Positions 52,961 to 61,367 of a stretch of DNA of 64,000 nucleotides are shown piece after piece. The position numbers were made by a program, and so were the translations under genes. Under the pieces are notes generated by a model. The model ran no database searches. It worked only from the letters and a program-made list of their open reading frames with translations, and was not told the DNA's origin. The number at the start of each line of letters is the position of its first letter. Within the stretch, counting starts at the first letter, position 1. The stretch comes from Ruegeria sp. TM1040. Its GTDB lineage: Bacteria; Pseudomonadota; Alphaproteobacteria; Rhodobacterales; Rhodobacteraceae. The stretch covers positions 62,001 to 126,000 of the forward strand of contig NC_008043.1 of the NCBI RefSeq assembly GCF_000014065.1, written 5' to 3'.

Positions 52961-55006
52961 TCAAAGATCCTTCATCAGCCGCAGCGCGTCATAGATCGCA
53001 GCATGGGTGTTGCGGGCCGAGACCGCATCGCCGATGCGAAACAGCTGAAACGCGCCTCGCGGGTTGCGCGTGATCGCCTGCGGCTGACCGCAGATCAGCG
53101 CATCATGATCGACCTCGCCGTGGTTGATGCTGGCCGGTCGCAACGCCTGATACAGGTCATCATTGGGAAGGGCGCCATAGTTTAGCACGACCTGATCATA
53201 TGACTTCTGCGTGGTGAAATTGCTGTAGTCGGTGCCAATCGTCGCCACCAATTCATTGCCCTGTCGCGCCACCCCAAGGAGGCGACGGGTCACGGTAAAG
53301 GTGACGTCCTTTTCCTGCAGTGCGCGCATGTAGGGCACGAGGTTCATCGCCATGATTTCGGGCGCAAAGGTCCGATCCGGGGTCATTACCTCGACTTCTG
53401 CGCCTGCTTCGGCGGCGATTTCAGCTGCCTGAAGTCCGGGATGATCGCCGCTTTCGTCGTAGATAAGCACCCGGCCCGCCGGCTTTACATCCCCCGCGAT
53501 CAGATCCCAGGCCGAGACCACATGCGCGGCCTCCTGTCCGGTCTCGAACAGCTCCAGATTTGGAAGCCCGCCGGTGGCGATGATGACCAGATCGGGGTTT
53601 TGCGCCAGAACATCCTCTTCTTCGGCCCATGTATTAAAGTGAAACTGCACATCCCGCGCCGCGCATTGCGCCATGCGCCAATCTACGATCGAAATCATCT
53701 CGCGACGCCGGGGGGATTGTGCGGTGAGACGGATCTGGCCTCCGGGGTCGGGCTGCGCCTCAAAGACCACAACCCTGTGGCCACGCTCTGCCGCCACCCG
53801 CGCGGCCTCCAGCCCGGCCGGACCAGCGCCCACAATCGCTACTTTCCGTTGCTTTTCGGCCGGGGCGATCTCATGCGGCATCGTCAGTTCACGCCCGGTG
53901 GCCGCATTGTGAATGCAGAGCGCATCGCCCGCCTGATAGATCCGATCCAGGCAGTAGGTCGCGCCCACGCAGGGCCGGATGTCCTCTTCGCGCCCCTCTT
54001 TGAGTTTTTGCACCACATGCGGGTCGGCCATGTGGGCCCGCGTCATGCCCACCATATCCAAAAGCCCTGCCTGCACCGCATGGCGCGCGGTGGCGACATC
54101 GGGGATCCGCGCCGCATGGAATACAGGCAGATCGGTTTCATGTTTGACACGGCCCGCAAAATCCAGATGCGGTGCGGATCGCATGCCCTGCACCGGGATC
54201 ACATCCGTCATCGCCGGATCGGTATGAATGCGCCCCCGGATCACATTGAGAAAGTCCACCTGCCCCGTCGCGCTCAGGATACGGGTGATTTCCAGCCCTT
54301 CTTCTTCGGTGATGCCACCTTTTTGCACCTCGTCGGCGGTGAAGCGCATCCCGACAATAAAGTCCGGCCCCACCCTTTTTCGAATGGCCTGAAGCACATC
54401 CATCGGAAATCGCAAACGATTCTCAAGCGTGTCCGCCCCATAGGGGCCGTTCAGATCATTGGTCAGCGGCGACCAGAACTGGTCAATCAGATGTCCATAG
54501 GCCTGCAGTTCGATCCCATCCATGCCTCCGGCTTTCATGCGTTCTGCGGCATCGGCAAAATCGGTGATGATGCGCTCGATGTCCCAATCTTCGACCAGTT
54601 TGGGAAAGGCGCGGTGCGCCGGCTCGCGATGCCGCGACGAAGACACTGACGGCAGCCAGTCGCCCTTGTTCCATGTTGTCCGCCGTCCCAGATGCGTCAG
54701 CTGGATCATTACCGCGCAGCCGTGTTCATGACAGCCCTCAGTAAGATCACGGATCCACGGCACCACCTCGTCCTTGTAGGCGAGGATATTGTTGAACACC
54801 GGTGGGCTGTCCTTTGAGACCGCCGCAGACCCCGCCGTCATCGCCAGCGCCACTCCGGCCTTGGCCCGCTCCGCATGATAGGCGCGGTAACGCGCCTTGG
54901 GCATGCCGTCCTCAGGGTAGGCCGGTTCATGACTGGTGGTCATGATCCGGTTGCGAAGGGTCAGATGCTTGAGTTGAAAGGGCTGCAAGAGCGGGTCGTG
55001 TGACAT
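52961..55006 (-). CDS. NADH:flavin oxidoreductase, TMADH/DgcA-type N-demethylase-like
   Basis: A 681-residue two-part flavoenzyme: an Old-Yellow-Enzyme FMN barrel (about 1-340), an Fe-S linker and a C-terminal FAD/NAD(P) domain (about 375-680, KVAIVGAGPAGLEAA). The Fe-S stretch is CVGATYCLDRIYQAGDALC: against the four Cys of trimethylamine dehydrogenase, the second is Ala, as in dimethylglycine and stachydrine demethylase relatives (DgcA, StcD). The likely reaction is oxidation or demethylation of a methylated amine; 2,4-dienoyl-CoA reductase-like activity is less likely. It is divergent from a TetR gene with two operator-like palindromes between. Confidence 0.82.
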   Translation of the reverse strand: MSHDPLLQPFQLKHLTLRNRIMTTSHEPAYPEDGMPKARYRAYHAERAKAGVALAMTAGSAAVSKDSPPVFNNILAYKDEVVPWIRDLTEGCHEHGCAVMIQLTHLGRRTTWNKGDWLPSVSSSRHREPAHRAFPKLVEDWDIERIITDFADAAERMKAGGMDGIELQAYGHLIDQFWSPLTNDLNGPYGADTLENRLRFPMDVLQAIRKRVGPDFIVGMRFTADEVQKGGITEEEGLEITRILSATGQVDFLNVIRGRIHTDPAMTDVIPVQGMRSAPHLDFAGRVKHETDLPVFHAARIPDVATARHAVQAGLLDMVGMTRAHMADPHVVQKLKEGREEDIRPCVGATYCLDRIYQAGDALCIHNAATGRELTMPHEIAPAEKQRKVAIVGAGPAGLEAARVAAERGHRVVVFEAQPDPGGQIRLTAQSPRRREMISIVDWRMAQCAARDVQFHFNTWAEEEDVLAQNPDLVIIATGGLPNLELFETGQEAAHVVSAWDLIAGDVKPAGRVLIYDESGDHPGLQAAEIAAEAGAEVEVMTPDRTFAPEIMAMNLVPYMRALQEKDVTFTVTRRLLGVARQGNELVATIGTDYSNFTTQKSYDQVVLNYGALPNDDLYQALRPASINHGEVDHDALICGQPQAITRNPRGAFQLFRIGDAVSARNTHAAIYDALRLMKDL

Positions 55007-55032
55007 GGCGCTGCCTCATGGAATCAGGTGAC

Positions 55033-55048
55033 TTGACACAAGTGTAAA
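55033..55048. promoter_or_regulatory. Second TetR-type operator (imperfect)
   Basis: TTGACACAAGTGTAAA, two mismatches from the perfect site at 55065-55082 and 16 bases from it, near the oxidoreductase start (55006). Confidence 0.6.
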
Positions 55049-55064
55049 GTCAGCCTGCACCCCG

Positions 55065-55082
55065 ATTGACACTAGTGTCAAT
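55065..55082. promoter_or_regulatory. Perfect 18-bp TetR-type operator
   Basis: ATTGACACTAGTGTCAAT, fully palindromic, 17 bases upstream of the TetR ATG and in the promoter of the divergent oxidoreductase. Confidence 0.75.
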
Positions 55083-55099
55083 TATTTTAGAGTGCCCAC

Positions 55100-55723
55100 A
55101 TGTCCAAACCCACCTCCCCTCGCCCGCGCGGCTCGCGCGACCTCTGGCTCGATGCCGCGCTTGATCTTTTGGTCTCAAGTGGGATCGACGCGGTGAAAAT
55201 CATGCCGCTGGCCCGCGCCGTGGATCAAACCCGCACCGGGTTTTACTGGTATTTCAAGGATATCGGCGCATTGCACGAGGCAATGATCGACACTTGGGAA
55301 GCGCGCAACACCGGCCAGATCCAGGCCCGCTGCGAGGCCCCGGCCCAGAGCATCGGCGCAGCGCTGTTCAACCTGATGGATTGCTGGCTCAACCCTGCGC
55401 TTTTTGATGCCCGCCTGGATCTGGCTATCCGCAACTGGGCGCGCAATGACACCAGACTCGCCGCGCGGCTGGAAAGCGCCGACAACGCCCGCATAAAATC
55501 CGTGCGCGACATGTTCCTGCGCTATGGCTACAGCAAAGAGCAGGCCGATGTCCGAAGTCTCACCACGATTTACACACAGGTGGGCTATATCTCGATGGAG
55601 GTCGAAGAAGATCCCCTGCAGCGCCTCAACCGCGTGCCGCATTATGTGGAGATGTTCTCGGGCCAGCCTCCCACAGAGGAAGAGATCGCCGAATTCATGG
55701 GGCGCCACCAAACGCCGCAATAA
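55100..55723 (+). CDS. TetR family transcriptional regulator
   Basis: A 207-residue TetR-type repressor. The N-terminal HTH (about residues 10-60) shows SRDLWLDAALDLLVSSGIDAV followed by TRTGFYWYFKDIGALHEAM, the recognition helix region. The C-terminal ligand domain is helical and not assignable. It is divergent from the flavin oxidoreductase with two palindromes between, so it most likely represses both genes until the oxidoreductase substrate or a related compound binds. Confidence 0.9.
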   Translation: MSKPTSPRPRGSRDLWLDAALDLLVSSGIDAVKIMPLARAVDQTRTGFYWYFKDIGALHEAMIDTWEARNTGQIQARCEAPAQSIGAALFNLMDCWLNPALFDARLDLAIRNWARNDTRLAARLESADNARIKSVRDMFLRYGYSKEQADVRSLTTIYTQVGYISMEVEEDPLQRLNRVPHYVEMFSGQPPTEEEIAEFMGRHQTPQ

Positions 55724-55754
55724 AAAACGGCAGGGTCACTCGACCCAGCCGTTC
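55722..55754 (-). terminator. Terminator of the second peptide ABC operon
   Basis: On the minus strand, AACGGCTGGGTC-GAGT-GACCCTGCCGTT (one internal mismatch) is followed by TTTTTATT. Shared region with the convergent TetR gene end. Confidence 0.8.
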
Positions 55755-55759
55755 TATTG

Positions 55760-56725
55760 TTAGCCTTCCGCCATGTGGCAAGCGACACGGGTGGTGCCAA
55801 GCCTGCGCATCTCGGGGCGCTGCTGTTTGCAGATATCCGTCGCCAGCGGACAGCGCGGATGGAAGGCGCACCCCGAAGGCGGGTTGATCGGATCAGGGAT
55901 CTCGCCTTCGGGCGGTGTCACTTCGCGTCCGAACCCGTCCATCCGCGGCGCAGCTTCAAGCAGCATCTGCGTGTAGGGGTGCTTGGGGCGCTCAAAGAGC
56001 TCATCGGGGGCGCCCTCTTCGACCAATCGGCCAAGATAGAGAACCCCGATCCGGTCCGCCATATGCTGCACCACCGTCAGGTCGTGCGTGATCAGCACAT
56101 ACGTGAGGCCAAAGTTGTCCTTGAGGTCGCTCATCAGGTTCAAGACCTGAGACTGCACCGACACATCCAGCGCCGAGGTGGGCTCGTCACAGACAATGAG
56201 GCGCGGCTCGGACGCGAGCGCACGGGCGATACAGATCCGCTGTCGCTGTCCGCCAGAAAACTCATGCGGGAATTTGCCTGCGTCTTTGACCGAAAGCCCC
56301 ACCTGCTCCAGGAGCTTCTCGGCAAGGCCTTCGGTCTTGCCCCCACGCGCCGCCACCGGTTCAACGATGATATCACGCACCCGCCAACGCGGATTGAGCG
56401 AGGCATAGGGGTCCTGAAAGATCATCTGGATGTCAGAGCGGATCGCATCGACCTTGGCGGCGTCTTTCTCATTGGCGAGATCAACGCCCTCGATCTCCAC
56501 ATTGCCGTCAGACGGATTGAGCAAGCCCACCAACATGCGGCCGATGGTGGATTTCCCGGACCCGGATTCCCCCACCAAGGCATAGGTGGTCTGAGGTTCG
56601 ACCTCGAAATCTACATCCGAGACCGCAGTCAAAAAGGCCTTGGGTTCACGCTCGATCACCCGGTTGAGCCAGGGCTTTGAGACATCAAACACACGGCTCA
56701 GGTTCTTGACAGAAACAAGCGCCAT
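55760..56725 (-). CDS. Peptide-type ABC transporter ATPase (DppF-like)
   Basis: A 321-residue ATPase of the oligopeptide/dipeptide family. Walker A GESGSGKST (about 51-59), signature FSGGQRQRICIARAL (about 157) and Walker B LIVCDEPTSALDVS are intact, and the C-terminal Cys-rich extension GCAFHPRCPLATDIC can bind an iron-sulfur cluster in relatives. Final gene of the operon; its ATG overlaps the upstream ATPase stop by one base. Confidence 0.93.
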   Translation of the reverse strand: MALVSVKNLSRVFDVSKPWLNRVIEREPKAFLTAVSDVDFEVEPQTTYALVGESGSGKSTIGRMLVGLLNPSDGNVEIEGVDLANEKDAAKVDAIRSDIQMIFQDPYASLNPRWRVRDIIVEPVAARGGKTEGLAEKLLEQVGLSVKDAGKFPHEFSGGQRQRICIARALASEPRLIVCDEPTSALDVSVQSQVLNLMSDLKDNFGLTYVLITHDLTVVQHMADRIGVLYLGRLVEEGAPDELFERPKHPYTQMLLEAAPRMDGFGREVTPPEGEIPDPINPPSGCAFHPRCPLATDICKQQRPEMRRLGTTRVACHMAEG

Positions 56726-57699
56726 CAGGAGGCCTCCTCATGTTGAAGTGGGAACCAGCACGCGGCGGAACCTCCGTCGACCTTGGGTGCGGGGGCCGCG
56801 CGGCATTTGTCGGCCGCATGCGGGCAGCGTGGGTTGAAGGCGCAACCATCCGGCACCGCATCCAGACGCGGCATTGCGCCGGGGATCTGGTGCAGACGTT
56901 TCTGGCCACGCGACGCGAGTGGTGTCGAGGCCATCAGCCCATGCGTATAGGGGTGCTCAGGCGCGGTGATCACATCGCGCACCGGGCCGAGCTCTGCGAG
57001 GCGCCCGGCATACATCACCGCCACACGATCTGCTGCTTCGGCAATCACGCCCATGTCGTGCGTGATCAGCATGACAGCCGTGCCGCGCTCACGACAGAGC
57101 CGTTTCAGCAACGCGATGATCTGTGCCTGCACAGACACATCCAGCGCCGTTGTCGGCTCATCCGCGATGACCAGCGAAGGCTCCGCACAAAGCGCCAAGG
57201 CGATCACCACCCGCTGGCGCATACCGCCGGAAAACTCGTGCGGGTAGCTGTTCACACGTTTCGCAGCACCGGGAATGCCCACTTCTTCTAGGGCGGCCAC
57301 GGCGCGTTTTTCGGCCTCGGATTTGCTGATCGGCAGGTGGGTCAGCATGGTCTCCACCAGTTGATCCCCGATCCGCAACAGCGGATTGATGGAGGTCAGT
57401 GGGTCCTGAAAGACCATACCGATTTCCTTGCCCCGCAGGCGGCGCAGCGCGTCCCCTTTCAGGGTGTCGATACGTTTGCCGTTGAGCCAGATCTCACCGG
57501 AAGACACATGCGCCGGCGGGTTCAGGAGACCAATGACGGCATTGCCCGCCATCGACTTGCCGGCGCCACTTTCGCCAACGATGCCAAGGATTTCGCCCTT
57601 GGCAATGTCATAAGAGACGCCATCGACCGGTTTCAGGATGCCGTGGCGGGTCGGGATTTCCACACAAAGGTTGCGGATGGACAGAACAGGGTCAGCCAT
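56725..57699 (-). CDS. Peptide-type ABC transporter ATPase (DppD-like)
   Basis: A 324-residue ATPase: GESGAGKSM at Walker A (about 39-47), FSGGMRQRVVIALAL signature and VIADEPTTALDVS Walker B, with the family tail GCAFNPRCPHAADKC. Starts with one-base overlap of the permease stop. Forms a heterodimer with the DppF-like product on the cytoplasmic side. Confidence 0.93.
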   Translation of the reverse strand: MADPVLSIRNLCVEIPTRHGILKPVDGVSYDIAKGEILGIVGESGAGKSMAGNAVIGLLNPPAHVSSGEIWLNGKRIDTLKGDALRRLRGKEIGMVFQDPLTSINPLLRIGDQLVETMLTHLPISKSEAEKRAVAALEEVGIPGAAKRVNSYPHEFSGGMRQRVVIALALCAEPSLVIADEPTTALDVSVQAQIIALLKRLCRERGTAVMLITHDMGVIAEAADRVAVMYAGRLAELGPVRDVITAPEHPYTHGLMASTPLASRGQKRLHQIPGAMPRLDAVPDGCAFNPRCPHAADKCRAAPAPKVDGGSAACWFPLQHEEAS

Positions 57700-58640
57700 T
57701 AGCGAAGCCTCGGGTTCAGAGCGTCACGCAGCCAGTCGCCCAGCAGGTTGACGCTGAGCGCCAGTCCCAACAGCGTGATCGCAGGGAAGAGAAGAATCCA
57801 CCATTCGCCAGAGAACAGGAAGCCCTGCCCGATGCGAATGAGTGTACCAAGAGACGGCTGGGTCGGCGGCGCGCCCACCCCGAGGAACGACAGTGTCGCT
57901 TCGGCAATGATCGCCAGCGCCAGCGAGATCGTCGCGATGACCAAGACCGGCGACAACACGTTCGGCAGGATGTGCCTCAGCATGATCGCGCCGGAGCGCC
58001 GACCGATCAGCCGCGCGGCCTCGACGTATTCCTTGTTTTTCTCAACAAGGGTCGCGCCACGCACCACACGGGCAAACTGCACCCAATCCGACAGGCCAAT
58101 CGCAAGGATCAGCACCCAGATCGCCATCTGATCGCGGTATTCCACCGGGGTGATGCCCTTGGCGACACCAAAGATCAGCATCGCCACGAGGATCGACGGG
58201 AACGTCAGCTGCACATCGGCAATGCGCATGATCACCGTCTCGACCCAACCCCCGAGGTAGCCGGACAACAGACCCAGCGTGATCCCCAGAACCATGGCAA
58301 AGAGCACCGCAGCCACACCCACAAAGAGTGAAATCCGCATGCCATAGAGAATGGTCGAGAATACATCGCGACCCTGATCGTCGGTGCCCATCAGGAACAC
58401 TTCGCCGGTGAAATCATTGGGCGACATCGGCGCGGTAAAGCCGTTCATCAGGTTGAGCGAGGCCGGATCAAACGGGTTCGTGGGCGCGATCAGCGGCGCA
58501 AACACCGCCGAGAGGACCAGAACCAGAACCACGATGGTCGACACAACGGCCACGGGCGAGCGCTTGAACGTATAAAAGAGATCGCTTTCAAGCGCAGTGC
58601 GCAGGCGCGATTTCTGGGCGGGGGTAGATGTCTCAGACAT
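57699..58640 (-). CDS. Peptide-type ABC transporter permease (DppC-like)
   Basis: A 313-residue permease with an N-terminal cytoplasmic tail of about 30 residues, six membrane segments, the DppC signature MGTDDQGRDVFSTILYGMRI (20 residues, about 84-103) and an EAA loop near residue 205 (YVEAARLIGRRSGAI). One-base overlaps on both sides. Confidence 0.92.
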   Translation of the reverse strand: MSETSTPAQKSRLRTALESDLFYTFKRSPVAVVSTIVVLVLVLSAVFAPLIAPTNPFDPASLNLMNGFTAPMSPNDFTGEVFLMGTDDQGRDVFSTILYGMRISLFVGVAAVLFAMVLGITLGLLSGYLGGWVETVIMRIADVQLTFPSILVAMLIFGVAKGITPVEYRDQMAIWVLILAIGLSDWVQFARVVRGATLVEKNKEYVEAARLIGRRSGAIMLRHILPNVLSPVLVIATISLALAIIAEATLSFLGVGAPPTQPSLGTLIRIGQGFLFSGEWWILLFPAITLLGLALSVNLLGDWLRDALNPRLR

Positions 58641-59620
58641 TAGTGACCTCCCTTGCGATCAACGCGCAGACGCGGATCGATAAAGAAATAGAGGATATCG
58701 ACGATAAGGTTGATGCCGACAAACATCACCGAGATCAGCATAAGATACGCCGCCATGACGGGAATATCGACGAACTGGATCGCGTTGATGAACAACAGGC
58801 CCACGCCTGGCCACTGGAACACCGTCTCGGTGATGATCGCAAAGGCGATGATCGCGCCCACTTGCAGGCCGATCACGGTGATCACGGGTACCATGGTGTT
58901 CTTGAGCGCATGGCGGAAATGCACCGCCCGGTCGCGCAGGCCACGGGCGCGGGCAAAGCGGATATAATCCTGCCTCAGCACTTCGAGCATCTCGGAGCGC
59001 ACCAGCCGCATGATCAGCGTCATCTGATAGAGCCCGAGTGTGATCGACGGCAAGATCAGCGCCTTGAGACCGCTCACCGTAAGGAACCCGGTACTCCAAC
59101 CGCCCAGATCGACGACATCGCCGCGCCCGAAACTCGGCAGCCAGCCGAGTTCGACGGAGAACAGATAGATCAGCAAAATCCCGATCAGGAACGTCGGCAA
59201 CGACACCCCTATGAGCGAGCCTGACATGATGAGATTGGCCGCGATCCCGTTGCGTTTGATGGCCGTGAAGACCCCGAGCGCAATGCCGAATATGATCGCC
59301 AGAATGCCCGAGACCGCCGCCAGCTCCAGTGTTGCGGGCGCACGTTCCATCAGGATGTCGATGACGGGCCGCCCCTGCCGGTAGCTGACCCCGAAATTGC
59401 CTTGCACGGCGTTCTCGAGGAACCGGTAGTATTGCACCACAAAGGGCTGGTCGAGGCCAAGTTGTGCGCGCAGACGCTCGATGTCTTCGGCGGTGCGCTC
59501 CTGGCCCAGCATGTTGTCGATCGGGTCGCCGACAAAGCGGAACATGGCAAAGGCCACGAGTCCTACGATAAGAAGAACCAGCGCGGATTGGGCCACGCGC
59601 CGGATGATATAAGCGAGCAT
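58640..59620 (-). CDS. Peptide-type ABC transporter permease (DppB-like)
   Basis: A 326-residue DppB-family permease: first helix at about 10-30, LGLDQPFVVQYYRFLENA in the first periplasmic loop, the EAA loop MLEVLRQDYIRFARARGL (about 212-229), and GLLFINAIQFVDIPVM near residue 280. A stable hairpin separates it from the binding-protein gene upstream. Confidence 0.92.
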   Translation of the reverse strand: MLAYIIRRVAQSALVLLIVGLVAFAMFRFVGDPIDNMLGQERTAEDIERLRAQLGLDQPFVVQYYRFLENAVQGNFGVSYRQGRPVIDILMERAPATLELAAVSGILAIIFGIALGVFTAIKRNGIAANLIMSGSLIGVSLPTFLIGILLIYLFSVELGWLPSFGRGDVVDLGGWSTGFLTVSGLKALILPSITLGLYQMTLIMRLVRSEMLEVLRQDYIRFARARGLRDRAVHFRHALKNTMVPVITVIGLQVGAIIAFAIITETVFQWPGVGLLFINAIQFVDIPVMAAYLMLISVMFVGINLIVDILYFFIDPRLRVDRKGGH

Positions 59621-59647
59621 ATCCTTGCTCTCCTGTGGGTGGATGAA

Positions 59648-59663
59648 GGGGGCCGAAGCCCCC
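59648..59663 (-). other. Hairpin between binding-protein and permease genes
   Basis: GGGGGC-CGAA-GCCCCC, a perfect 6-bp stem with a tetraloop, 20 bases after the binding-protein stop. Probable mRNA-stabilising or attenuating element within the operon. Confidence 0.65.
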
Positions 59664-59683
59664 GTCTGCCTTGATGAGCGGCG

Positions 59684-61258
59684 TTATTTAACGGAGACCC
59701 AGCGCAGGATAAAGAAGTTATCTGGCCGTTGGGTCAAAGTGACGTTGCTGCGGGTCCCCCAGACCAGCGGTTGCACGTAGAGCGGTACATAGGCGGTCTC
59801 GTCCTGCAAGACCTGCGCCACCTCATCAAGCATCCCCTGCCGGGTCGAATCGTCGATCTCGGACTGGATCTTAGGCAACAGCGCGTCCACGCGCGCGTTG
59901 GAATAGCCGCCAAAGTTCCAGGAACCGAGCTTCTTCTCCGTGTTCGGGGTCGCCGCCAGGAAGCGGATTGGATGCTCCGCATCAAAGGTGCCGGGCGACC
60001 AGCCCAGAAGATACATGTCAAAGTTCCCGGCCCGCAGTTCCGGCCAGTAGTTCTGCACCGGCATCGCATCCAAAGTCGCCTTGAGCCCCACCTGCGCCAG
60101 CATGGCCGTCACAGCCTGACAGACCGCCTCATCATTGAGGTAGCGGTTGTTGGGGCACTTCAGACCAAAGGAAAACCCGTCGGGATAGCCTGCCTCTGCC
60201 AGGAGCGCCTTTGCGGCCTCCGGGTCATAGGCCATCTGGCCCGGCAGCGCCTCGGAGTAGCCGCGCATGGCGCTGCTCACCAGCTGGTTCACCGGCTCGG
60301 CGTTGCCACGCATGATGGTGCGCAGGATTGCAGGCACATTGACCGCATGGGCCACGGCCTTGCGCACGCGCGGGTCCCCAAAGGGGTTGTCTTCAGTCTC
60401 GGCAGAGTATTTCAACGCCTCCGCCTGATGGCCAAAGCCCAGCATGATGACGCGGGCCTCGATGCCCTGCACCACATTCACATCCGGGTTGCCCTGCAGG
60501 CGCTCGACGTCCTGAATTGGCACCGGATTGATCATGTCCACGTCCCCCGAGAGCAGCGCCGCAAGGGCGGTGGCCGGGTTCTGGATCGGAGTCATCTCGG
60601 CGCGGGTGATGTTGTGCTCGGCCTCGCCCCACCAGCCTTCATAGGGCTCCAGCACGGTGCGCAGGCCAGGCTCGCGTGCGGTCACGCGGAACGCGCCGGT
60701 GCCATTGGCGTTGAGCGTCGCGTAGTTGCCGCTCTCCTTGTCGGGGCGGCTGGCGGCATTGGCCTCGGCCCAGCCGCTGTCCATGATCATCCAGTTCGCG
60801 ATGCTGTCCGGAAAAATCGGGTTTGGAGAATTCGTCAGAAAATCAACGGTATAGTCATCGACCTTGACCACATCCGACACGGGCGCAAACCAGCTTGCGG
60901 TGTCGGATTCAGGGCTCGAGGCCCGCTCATAGGAAAAGATCACATCCTCCGCATCAAAGGCGCTGCCGTCCTGAAACGTCACGCCCTCGCGCAGGAAGAA
61001 CCGCCAGCCCTCGCCCTCGCCAATCGGCTCCCAGCCGGTGGCCAGCGCAGGCTCGATGCTCATGTCCTTGCCGCGCCGCACAAGACCTTCGTAGACGTTG
61101 TTCAAAAAGCCCAGAACGGGCGAGGAATTCACCGCATGGGGATCCATGGTCTGCGGATCGGTGGTCACGGCCCAAGAGAACTCCTTGGCCACGGCGGAGG
61201 CAGGGAGCTGGGACACAAGGGCGGTTGCACAGGCAGCCGTGCATAACAGACGGAGCAT
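59684..61258 (-). CDS. Peptide-type ABC substrate-binding protein, second copy
   Basis: A 524-residue SBP_bac_5 protein. The signal peptide spans about residues 1-24 (cleavage after AVA). Family motif FFLREGVTFQDGSAFDAEDV at about residue 85; GTGAFRVTAREPG near residue 180; SFGLKCPNNRYLNDEAVCQA near 350 with two Cys that could form a disulfide. ATG 61258 follows AGGAAAGG. It is closely related to the protein encoded just upstream (61368-62948), sharing the NGTG and CPN-RY-NDE patterns, so it arose by tandem duplication or serves a second ligand. Confidence 0.92.
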   Translation of the reverse strand: MLRLLCTAACATALVSQLPASAVAKEFSWAVTTDPQTMDPHAVNSSPVLGFLNNVYEGLVRRGKDMSIEPALATGWEPIGEGEGWRFFLREGVTFQDGSAFDAEDVIFSYERASSPESDTASWFAPVSDVVKVDDYTVDFLTNSPNPIFPDSIANWMIMDSGWAEANAASRPDKESGNYATLNANGTGAFRVTAREPGLRTVLEPYEGWWGEAEHNITRAEMTPIQNPATALAALLSGDVDMINPVPIQDVERLQGNPDVNVVQGIEARVIMLGFGHQAEALKYSAETEDNPFGDPRVRKAVAHAVNVPAILRTIMRGNAEPVNQLVSSAMRGYSEALPGQMAYDPEAAKALLAEAGYPDGFSFGLKCPNNRYLNDEAVCQAVTAMLAQVGLKATLDAMPVQNYWPELRAGNFDMYLLGWSPGTFDAEHPIRFLAATPNTEKKLGSWNFGGYSNARVDALLPKIQSEIDDSTRQGMLDEVAQVLQDETAYVPLYVQPLVWGTRSNVTLTQRPDNFFILRWVSVK

Positions 61259-61288
61259 CGGAACTTTTCCTTTCCTATCAATGCGCGT

Positions 61289-61318
61289 GTCGCCGGGATG
61301 CGTAAGCGCCCCGGCGAC
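61289..61318. other. Hairpin between the two binding-protein genes
   Basis: GTCGCCGGG (61289-61297) and CCCGGCGAC (61310-61318), nine perfect pairs, 12-base loop, no T-tract. Confidence 0.6.
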
Positions 61319-61367
61319 CTTGGCAAATCCTGCAGCACATCCTGAATGGCATGCGCTGCACACGAGA

